In this document: in pieces, positions 1 to 5,818 of the stretch | Layout of the letters: every line of letters starts with the position of its first letter | Position numbering within the stretch: position 1 is the stretch's first letter | NCBI GenBank assembly: GCA_009908585.1 | Contig: JAAAOZ010000209.1 | Coordinates: forward strand, 1 to 9,477 | Direction: 5' to 3' | DNA from: Chloroflexota bacterium | Lineage (GTDB): Bacteria; Chloroflexota; Anaerolineae; B4-G1; SLSP01 | DNA: 9,477 nucleotides | Program-made: the position numbers and the translations under genes | Notes under the pieces: model-generated | Database searches by the model: none | What the model was told of the DNA's origin: nothing | Seen by the model: the letters and a program-made list of their open reading frames with translations, nothing else

Positions 1-1055
1 AGGATGTGACGCACACGCAGACGACCTGTCTGCAATGCAGCGTCGGCTGCACGTTGGATGTGGTCACGCGCTACAGCCGCTTGCTGCGCGTCGACGGCGT
101 CTGGGATTCCGATCCCAATGGCGGGCTGCTCTGCGTCGAGGGGCGCTTCAAGCCGCTCTACGATAATCGCAAACGCATCGCCAAGCCGATGGTCCGCAAG
201 GACGGCAAGCTGGTGGAATCAAGCTGGGACGAGGCATTGGATCTGGTAGCGGAGAAACTCTCGGCAGGCGACGTCCTGGGCGTGGCGTCCACGGCGACGA
301 GCAACGAGGCGCTCAAGGCCTTCGGTAAGCTCTTCAAGAAGCTGGATGCCAAGGCCGGGCGCTTGGAGCCGGCGGCCCCGAAGCTGGGCTACGGCAGCCC
401 CGCCACGATTGGCGATGTCTTGGACGCGGATTTCATCGTCATCGCCGGCGCCGATCCCCTGAACTATCAGCCAGTGATCGGCTACTTCATCAAGCGCCAG
501 CTCGATAACGATGTCCCTGTTGCCGTGATTGGCGAGACGGACAACGAGTTGAGCGAGCGGGCGATGATGTCGGTCGGCTACGATGAGGCGAACAAGGTCG
601 CGGAAGAGGCGGCCAAGTACACCAAGCCGGTGGTCGTCTACAGCGTCGGACTTCAGTCCAAGGCCATGGCGGGTCTGGAATCCTTGGCGGATAAGGCGCT
701 CTTCTTGGCGCTGGAGCCGGGACGGAACGTCAAGGGCGCGAGCGCGGCCGGTTTGCTGCCGCTGGATGAGATGTCCAGCGCCGATGTGGTATACTACCTG
801 ATGGCGGAACAGCCTGTCGATGAGGCGTTGGTGTCCAAGCTCAACGGCGCCTTTACCATCGCGCAGGCCGCGTATCATTCGCCGTTGGTGGAACAAGCCG
901 ATGTCGTGCTGCCCACCCCCATCTGGAGTGAGCGCGCGGGCCACGTGACCAACCTGGAGGGCAAGGTATTCCCTCTGCACTCCGTGTTGGATCTGCCGGA
1001 GGGCGTTCGCGACGATGCCGAGGTGTTGGCGGCGCTGGCAGCGAAATTAAAATAG
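1..1055 (+). CDS. NuoG/HoxU-like hydrogenase electron-transfer subunit, C-terminal part (partial)
   Basis: An iron-sulfur subunit that should carry electrons between the hydrogenase and the NAD-reducing diaphorase part. Counting from a GTG at position 6, residues C8, C11, C15 and C43 form the CxxCx3Cx27C signature of the molybdopterin-oxidoreductase Fe4S4 domain. After it comes a NuoG-like fold ending in the typical ADVVLP (298-303) and ERAGHVTNLEGK (309-320) motifs. I see no Cys or Sec at a molybdenum-ligand position, so a cofactor is unlikely, as in complex I NuoG. The frame is open to the left edge. In this family the domain normally follows a 2Fe-2S/4Fe-4S ferredoxin module of about 240 aa, so the true start is probably upstream. 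Alternatively GTG at 6 is the start, overlapping a TGA (7-9) of an upstream gene. hoxY follows after 33 nt. Family assignment is firm; exact naming (HoxU fused to NuoG, or a separate NuoG) is not. Confidence 0.82.
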   Translation, partial: DVTHTQTTCLQCSVGCTLDVVTRYSRLLRVDGVWDSDPNGGLLCVEGRFKPLYDNRKRIAKPMVRKDGKLVESSWDEALDLVAEKLSAGDVLGVASTATSNEALKAFGKLFKKLDAKAGRLEPAAPKLGYGSPATIGDVLDADFIVIAGADPLNYQPVIGYFIKRQLDNDVPVAVIGETDNELSERAMMSVGYDEANKVAEEAAKYTKPVVVYSVGLQSKAMAGLESLADKALFLALEPGRNVKGASAAGLLPLDEMSSADVVYYLMAEQPVDEALVSKLNGAFTIAQAAYHSPLVEQADVVLPTPIWSERAGHVTNLEGKVFPLHSVLDLPEGVRDDAEVLAALAAKLK

Positions 1056-1088
1056 CGGATCGCATAGTTCGAGCGAGAGAGGTAGCTT

Positions 1089-1640
1089 ATGGGAAAAATT
1101 ACAGTCGCATCACAATGGTTAGAGGCCTGTGCTGGATGTCACATGTCCTTTTTGGATATTGATGAGCGGATCGTGGAACTGCTGAAACACGTCGAGCTGA
1201 GCGCTACGCCCATCACCGACCTGAAACATCCGCCAGAAGAGGGCGTTACCGTGGGTATCCTGACGGGCGGAATCGGCAATGAGGAAGAATTGAAGGAAGC
1301 GAAGTTAATGCGGGAGCGGTCGGAGATCCTGATCGCGATGGGCGATTGTGCTGTTATGGGCGGCATCTGTACGATGCGCAACTTCTTCGATAAGGAGGAG
1401 GTGCTGCGCCGTGGCTACATCGAGACGGAGAGCACGGTAGATGGCGAGATCCCGGAGCACGAAGACCTGACGCCCTTGACCGATAAAGTAACGGGCGTGG
1501 GCGATGTCGTCCCGGTGGACATCTACATTCCCGGTTGTCCCCCCAGCGCCGACGCTATTTGGTATGTCTTGACAGAATTGTTGGAAGGCCGCATGCCCAA
1601 GTTGGAAGGCAAGGTCTTGAAGTACGGTATGGACGGTTAA
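1089..1640 (+). CDS. hoxY: HoxY, small subunit of group 3d NAD-linked [NiFe] hydrogenase
   Basis: The small subunit relays electrons between the NiFe site in HoxH and the Fe-S chain of the diaphorase. The 183-aa length matches cytoplasmic HoxY. The N-terminus has CAGCHMSFLD, with proximal-cluster ligands C14 and C17; the other ligands are C87 (in GDCA) and C150 (in PGCPP). There are no cysteines for medial or distal clusters and no Tat signal, so the protein carries a single 4Fe-4S cluster and is soluble, as expected for group 3d rather than membrane uptake enzymes. C94 is an additional, probably non-ligand cysteine. The ATG is preceded by a purine-rich Shine-Dalgarno (GAGAGAGG, 1075-1082) with about 6 nt spacing. 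It lies 33 nt after the NuoG-like gene and upstream of hoxH, in the usual U-Y-H order. Confidence 0.95.
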   Translation: MGKITVASQWLEACAGCHMSFLDIDERIVELLKHVELSATPITDLKHPPEEGVTVGILTGGIGNEEELKEAKLMRERSEILIAMGDCAVMGGICTMRNFFDKEEVLRRGYIETESTVDGEIPEHEDLTPLTDKVTGVGDVVPVDIYIPGCPPSADAIWYVLTELLEGRMPKLEGKVLKYGMDG

Positions 1641-1657
1641 GGCCGTTCTAAGAAAAT

Positions 1658-1713
1658 AAACCTCCCAAAAACGAGCGGTTTTCTGAGGGAAAAGTATCAG
1701 GTTTGGGAGGTTT
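1658..1713 (+). promoter_or_regulatory. Perfect 12-bp inverted repeat with nested hairpin between hoxY and hoxH (possible attenuator or processing site)
   Basis: The left arm AAACCTCCCAAA (1658-1669) and right arm TTTGGGAGGTTT (1702-1713) are exactly complementary and enclose a 32-nt loop. Inside the loop TTTTC (1679-1683) and GAAAA (1689-1693) form a second 5-bp stem with a 5-nt loop. The right arm runs into TTTT (1711-1714), so on RNA it resembles a weak intrinsic terminator, but the wide loop and short U tract suggest partial rather than full termination. It sits 18 nt after the hoxY stop. The rest of the gap to hoxH (1715-1778) has only a weak -10-like AATAAT (1741-1746) without a good -35. 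The inverted repeat is seen directly; attenuation, mRNA processing or 3'-end protection of the hoxY message are inferences. Confidence 0.6.
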
Positions 1714-1778
1714 TAAATCCTGGAACTACTTAACACGGTTAATAATGTAGCAATCAACCGATGGGGGTAGAAAATACT

Positions 1779-3203
1779 ATGGCACAAAAGATTACAATTT
1801 CTCCGGTGACGCGGATCGAGGGTCACGCCAAGATCACGATTCATCTGGATGACGACGGAAAAGTGGAGGAGTCCTTCTTCCACGTGGAGCAATTTCGAGG
1901 GTTTGAGAAGTTCAGTGAGGGGCGGATGTTCTATGAGATGCCCCAGATCACGCCCCGGACCTGCGGCATTTGTCCGGTGAGCCACCACTTAGCTTCGACT
2001 AAGGCCTGCGACAAAATCGCCAGCACGGAACCCACGCCCACCGCGCACAAGTTGCGCGAGCTGATGCATATGGGGCAGATGATTCAATCGCACGGCATGC
2101 ACTTCTTCGAGTTGGCCGGCCCGGATCTCATCCTGGGCTTCGACGCCGACCCCAAGATTCGGCACGTGGGCGGCGTGATCGAGGCCAACCCCGAGTTGGC
2201 CGTCAAGGCGGTGCAGTTGCGCGCCTTTGGGCAGAAGATTATCCAGAAGTTGGGCGAGCGTCGCGTGCATCCGATCTTTGGTTTGCCCGGCGGCGTGACC
2301 AAGCCGCTGCTGTCCGAGGATCGCGAGTGGATTCTCAGCGAGATTGATCAGCACATCGCCACCACGCAGACGGGCATCCAAATCTTCAAGGATTGGGCGA
2401 TGGCAAACCAGCAGATGGTCGATGAGTTCGCCGTCTTCCCCTCGGCCTATATGGGCCTGGTGCAGGAGGATGGCGCGCTGGAGCTTTATCACGGCACGCT
2501 GCGGATGGTCGATCAGGATGGCGAGATGCTAGAGGAGTTCGATCCGTGCGATTACTTGGAGTACATCGGCGAGCACGTCAACCCCTACACCTATCTCAAG
2601 GCGCCGTTCTACAAGAAGCGCGGCTATCCTGAAGGCGTCTATCGCGTGGGGCCGTTGGGACGTTTGAACGCGGCCAGCCACATCAGCACGCCCATCGCGC
2701 AGAGCGAGATGCGCTTGTGGAAATCGATCAATGACGGCAAGCCGGTCGAGGGCACACTCTACTTCCACTACGCGCGCCTAATCGAGACCATCTACGCCCT
2801 GGAACGCGCCCGCGAGTTGATGGACGAGCCGGACATCCTGAGCAATGACGTTGTAAATCCCCAAGGGGAGATCTCCGGCGAGGGCATTGGATGCATCGAG
2901 GCGCCGCGCGGCACGCTCTTCCATCACTACTGGACCAACCCGCATGGCGTCATCGAGCGGGCGAATATGATCGTCGCGACGGGGCACAACGCCTGGTCGA
3001 TGAATCACTCCATCAACATGGTCGCCAAGCGCTATGTCGACGGCAACAATCTCACCGAGGGGATGCTCAATCGCGTCGAGGCCGCTATCCGCGCTCACGA
3101 CCCCTGCCTCTCCTGCTCCACCCACGCGATGGGCCAGATGCCCATCCACATCGAACTCGTCAGCCCGGAGGGTGAGGTCGTAGACACGATTCATCGCGAC
3201 TGA
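1779..3203 (+). CDS. hoxH: HoxH, catalytic large subunit of group 3d NAD-linked [NiFe] hydrogenase
   Basis: It holds the NiFe(CN)2CO centre that interconverts H2 with protons and electrons. Numbered from the ATG at 1779 (474 aa, the usual HoxH length), the N-terminal motif RTCGICPVSH supplies C62 and C65, and the C-terminal motif DPCLSCSTH supplies C443 and C446. RIEGHA carries E14. After H449 follow 25 residues to the stop, the extension removed by a HoxW-type endopeptidase once nickel is inserted; no such protease gene is in the window. A start at 1761 would add six residues (MGVENT), but the conserved family N-terminus begins MAQKITISPVTRIEGH, and GGGGG at 1763-1767 fits as ribosome binding site for 1779. 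It is separated from hoxY by 138 nt with a hairpin and followed by a strong terminator, so it ends the operon. Confidence 0.96.
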   Translation: MAQKITISPVTRIEGHAKITIHLDDDGKVEESFFHVEQFRGFEKFSEGRMFYEMPQITPRTCGICPVSHHLASTKACDKIASTEPTPTAHKLRELMHMGQMIQSHGMHFFELAGPDLILGFDADPKIRHVGGVIEANPELAVKAVQLRAFGQKIIQKLGERRVHPIFGLPGGVTKPLLSEDREWILSEIDQHIATTQTGIQIFKDWAMANQQMVDEFAVFPSAYMGLVQEDGALELYHGTLRMVDQDGEMLEEFDPCDYLEYIGEHVNPYTYLKAPFYKKRGYPEGVYRVGPLGRLNAASHISTPIAQSEMRLWKSINDGKPVEGTLYFHYARLIETIYALERARELMDEPDILSNDVVNPQGEISGEGIGCIEAPRGTLFHHYWTNPHGVIERANMIVATGHNAWSMNHSINMVAKRYVDGNNLTEGMLNRVEAAIRAHDPCLSCSTHAMGQMPIHIELVSPEGEVVDTIHRD

Positions 3204-3226
3204 CGCCAATCAAATCAATAGCATTT

Positions 3227-3259
3227 ACCTCCCGCAGATAGCTCTGCGGGAGGTTTTTT
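3227..3259 (+). terminator. Intrinsic terminator of the hydrogenase operon
   Basis: A perfect 12-bp stem, ACCTCCCGCAGA (3227-3238) and TCTGCGGGAGGT (3243-3254), with a TAGC loop, is followed by six T (3254-3259). It lies 23 nt after the hoxH stop. There is no matching T tract for the other strand, so it acts on + strand transcripts. The outer part of the stem (ACCTCCC/GGGAGGT) is the same as in the hoxY-hoxH inverted repeat. Confidence 0.93.
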
Positions 3260-3261
3260 AA

Positions 3262-3291
3262 TGGACATAATCCCCAATTAGCCAGTATAAT
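3262..3291 (+). promoter_or_regulatory. Predicted sigma-70 promoter of the cyclase/TPR/nSTAND1 operon
   Basis: The -10 box TATAAT (3286-3291) is a perfect consensus and the -35 box TGGACA (3262-3267) matches five of six bases of TTGACA; the spacer is 18 nt. The expected transcription start is near 3298, giving a leader of about 74 nt. The promoter begins three bases after the T tract of the hoxH terminator, so the two operons appear insulated from each other. The stretch is locally AT-rich compared with the genes around it. Confidence 0.72.
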
Positions 3292-3301
3292 ATAGAGTGA
3301 A

Positions 3302-3329
3302 TTGACTGGATGAGATCCGACAGAGTCAA
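3302..3329 (+). promoter_or_regulatory. Possible stem-loop or operator in the leader of the cyclase operon
   Basis: TTGACT (3302-3307) pairs with AGTCAA (3324-3329), and directly inside it GGAT (3308-3311) pairs with ATCC (3315-3318) around a GAG loop. A one-sided bulge GACAG (3319-3323) separates the two helices. It begins about four bases after the predicted transcription start, so it could be a 5' mRNA stem or a DNA operator. Such pairing can arise by chance; no known riboswitch is recognised. Confidence 0.35.
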
Positions 3330-3371
3330 ATTGAAAGCCCGGATAGGACAAGAGATGGAGGGAGGGAAACT

Positions 3372-5783
3372 GTGCGGAATTTGATGCCGCATTTCATTGT
3401 GGAGCACTTTGCCCAGGGCGCGATGCACGGACATTTCTCGGCAGCGACGATGTTTGTGGATGTGTTCGGCTTCACGCAGATCACCGAGGCGCTGATGCAA
3501 TATCAGAAGGATGGCGCCGAGATCCTCACCGACGCGCTCAATCGCGTCTTTGGGCCGCTGGTGGCCCGCGTCTATGATCACGGCGGCATGATCACCACCT
3601 TCGCGGGCGATGCGTTTACGGCCGTCTTCCCGATAGAGGACGAAGACGAATCCGACGTTGCCGTCCGCCTGGCGCTTATGGCCTTCGATATTCAGGACTT
3701 CTTCGCGCAGCACGGCGAGCTGACGACGAAGTACGGCGAGTTCACCTTGGGGGTCAAGGTGGGTTTGGGCCTCGGCGAGGTGGCGTGGGGGATCGTGGGC
3801 GAGGAGGGGCGTTACACCTACTTCTTCCGTGGCCCCGCCATCGATGCGGCTACGGGAGCTGAGCATTACGCGGATCAATGTGACATCGTCGCCAGCGCGT
3901 CGATATGGCCCCATCTCGCCGCCGTGACGCAGGCCGAAGCGCGCGACGGTCACCAGGTCTTGCGGGAGATCGCTCCCTCTGATCATCCTGAGCCTGAGAC
4001 GAAGGCGAGCGCCCCGTCCGTGCTGGATCGGGAGATGCTGACGCCCTTCGTCCTGGATGCCGCCTTGGATATGGTGGATAGCGACGCGCGTGCGGAGTTC
4101 CGTCAAGTGGCAAGCGTTTTCATCTCTTTTGATCTACCTGAAGCGCCCGCCCAGGCTGAGACGACGCTCAAAGCCTTTGTCTCGCAGGTGATGTCCACGG
4201 CCTTAGAGTATGGCGGCTATTTTAACAAGCTGGATTTTGGAGATAAAGGCGCGGTGATGCTGATCCTCTTCGGCGCGCCGGTGGGCCATGAGAACGACAT
4301 CGAACGCGCGGCCAACTTTTTGCTGACCCTGCGTGAATGGGCCGAGAATGCGGCTTTTGCCGATCTGCGCTGGCGCGCGGGCATGACCTATGGGATGGCC
4401 TACGCTGGCATCTTAGGCGGCGAGGCGCGCTGCGAATACACCGCTATCGCCAACGTCGTCAACTTCGCCTCCCGGCTGATGTCGCGCGCGCAGTGGGGGC
4501 AGATCCTCACGTCGGAGGCCGGGACGAACTTGTACAATGTTGACGTCGTTCACGTTGGTGACTTCGAGTACAAGGGCTTCGCCATGCTGCGCCCTACCTA
4601 TCAACTGCTGCGCCGCACAATCCGCACTGAGGGCTTCTTCGAGCACCCCCTGGTGGGACGCGGTCGAGAGTTGCAGCGCCTGCTCAACGCAGCCGAACCG
4701 CTCTTCGAGGGACAGTGCGCCGGACTGGCCTACATCTACGGCGAGGCCGGCATTGGGAAATCGCATCTGGCCTATGTGCTGCGCCAGGAATTGCGGCGCA
4801 ATCACACCATCAGAACCTTCGTCGGCCAGACCGATCAAATCCTGCGTCAGGCGTTCAACCCCTTCACCTACTTCTTCAAGCGCTACTTTGATCAATCTCC
4901 AGAAGCATCCTCTGATGAAAACAAGGCACGCTTCACCTCCCGACTGGATCGCTTGATCTTGCGCTTGCGATCGTTAGATCCAAATAAAGACGAGGTTGCC
5001 AACGCGCCGGCGCCTCACGCGCTGGCGGATGAATTAGATCGCACGAGATCGGTCTTAGGCGCGCTGTTGGGATTGTACTGGCCTGATTCGCTTTACGAGA
5101 GCTTAGATGGCAATCTCCGCTATCAAAACACCTTGATGGCGATCAAGAGCCTGCTGCTGGCGGAAAGTTGCTTCCAGCCGGTCGTTTTGAAGATCGAGGA
5201 TCTCCAGTGGTTGGATGAGGCGTCCCGTGAGGCGCTGACCGTGCTCTTCCGCAATCTGCCCCAAGCGCCGCTCTTCGTCGTTGTGACCTCGCGCTATAAG
5301 GATGATGGCAGCAGGCCCGCATTAGCGATCCCGGAGGCGCTGCCGGTGACGGCGGTCGATCTCAACGTCTTGGCGGCGGCGGATTTACGTCATCTGGCCG
5401 AAGCGCTGTTGGGCGGTCCCGTCAGCGATGCGTTGGTCGATCTGTTGGTGCAGCGCACGCAGGCCAATCCCTTTTTCGCCCAGCAATTCCTGTATTACTT
5501 CCGCGAAAATGATCTCTTAACCCGCGCATCAGCCCCCGACGGAGCGACGCAGAGGCCGTGGACGATGAAGGCGGAGATCCCGGCGGATATGCCGACGACG
5601 ATCAACGCCATTCTTATCGCCCGCATTGATCGCTTGGCGCAGGAAGTCAAAGATGTCGTCAAGGCCGCGGCCATCCTGGGCCGGGAGTTCGATGATCGCG
5701 TCCTGGCGCAGATGTTGGCCTCGGATGTGAGTTCGGAGGTGAAGGCCGCCGAGCGCGAGCAAATTTGGTCCCCCGTGCGGTGA
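3372..5783 (+). CDS. sAC-like class III adenylyl cyclase (C1-C2) with AAA_16/STAND ATPase domain, C-terminally split
   Basis: Predicted to make cAMP from ATP. C1 (about 20-180) keeps both metal aspartates, D30 (FVDVFGFT) and D80 (FAGDAF). C2 (about 243-412) has Ser252 where the first metal Asp should be, but carries the substrate residues K286 (FNKLDFGDKG), T357 (EYTAIA), N364 and R368 (VVNFASRLM), with the spacing I recall for sAC (Thr+7 Asn, Asn+4 Arg). One composite active site is therefore expected. An ATPase follows: Walker A GEAGIGKS (457-464), Walker B IEDLQWLDEAS (608-618), a TSR motif (639-641) and winged-helix start AAILGREFDDRVLAQML (766-782). The protein stops after IWSPVR, a few residues before the YLFKH motif that opens the next gene. 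No signal peptide or membrane helix is seen, so it is cytosolic. The GTG start has an excellent site GGAGGGAGGG (3357-3366) 5 nt upstream; ATG at 3384 is less well placed. Confidence 0.9.
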   Translation: MRNLMPHFIVEHFAQGAMHGHFSAATMFVDVFGFTQITEALMQYQKDGAEILTDALNRVFGPLVARVYDHGGMITTFAGDAFTAVFPIEDEDESDVAVRLALMAFDIQDFFAQHGELTTKYGEFTLGVKVGLGLGEVAWGIVGEEGRYTYFFRGPAIDAATGAEHYADQCDIVASASIWPHLAAVTQAEARDGHQVLREIAPSDHPEPETKASAPSVLDREMLTPFVLDAALDMVDSDARAEFRQVASVFISFDLPEAPAQAETTLKAFVSQVMSTALEYGGYFNKLDFGDKGAVMLILFGAPVGHENDIERAANFLLTLREWAENAAFADLRWRAGMTYGMAYAGILGGEARCEYTAIANVVNFASRLMSRAQWGQILTSEAGTNLYNVDVVHVGDFEYKGFAMLRPTYQLLRRTIRTEGFFEHPLVGRGRELQRLLNAAEPLFEGQCAGLAYIYGEAGIGKSHLAYVLRQELRRNHTIRTFVGQTDQILRQAFNPFTYFFKRYFDQSPEASSDENKARFTSRLDRLILRLRSLDPNKDEVANAPAPHALADELDRTRSVLGALLGLYWPDSLYESLDGNLRYQNTLMAIKSLLLAESCFQPVVLKIEDLQWLDEASREALTVLFRNLPQAPLFVVVTSRYKDDGSRPALAIPEALPVTAVDLNVLAAADLRHLAEALLGGPVSDALVDLLVQRTQANPFFAQQFLYYFRENDLLTRASAPDGATQRPWTMKAEIPADMPTTINAILIARIDRLAQEVKDVVKAAAILGREFDDRVLAQMLASDVSSEVKAAEREQIWSPVR

Positions 5784-5818
5784 TGATCTGGGAATCCTTG
5801 GAGGGGAGAACATAGGCG
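5781..5818 (+). other. 38-nt segment splitting the ATPase/TPR protein (tandem stops plus new ribosome binding site)
   Basis: The upstream frame ends in two consecutive stops, TGATGA (5781-5786). The downstream frame has TAG (5813-5815) just before its ATG at 5819, so no single frameshift joins the two. GGAGGGGAG (5800-5808) provides a ribosome binding site 10 nt before the ATG. In related proteins the text IWSP... runs within a few residues into RYLFKHALLRDAAYD, so this segment looks like an insertion that broke one gene into two and was kept with a usable initiation site. Comparison with family members is from memory. Confidence 0.65.

Noticed and set aside
219..980. Long open frame on the minus strand opposite the NuoG-like gene (253 codons)
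   Set aside because: It mirrors the GC-rich codon pattern of the + strand gene, has no recognisable domain and lies wholly inside a gene with clear family motifs.
1740..1746. Separate hoxH promoter with AATAAT as -10
   Set aside because: The -10 is only a partial match and no -35 is found at proper spacing; not enough to call a promoter.
1761..1778. Upstream ATG at 1761 as the hoxH start
   Set aside because: It would add six non-conserved residues, has no ribosome binding site of its own, and the GGGGG at 1763-1767 better serves the ATG at 1779.
3258..4106. Minus-strand open frame of 282 codons overlapping the cyclase start and its promoter
   Set aside because: Low-complexity Arg/His/Gly-rich translation without a family signature; the opposite strand has a convincing cyclase domain, ribosome binding site and promoter.
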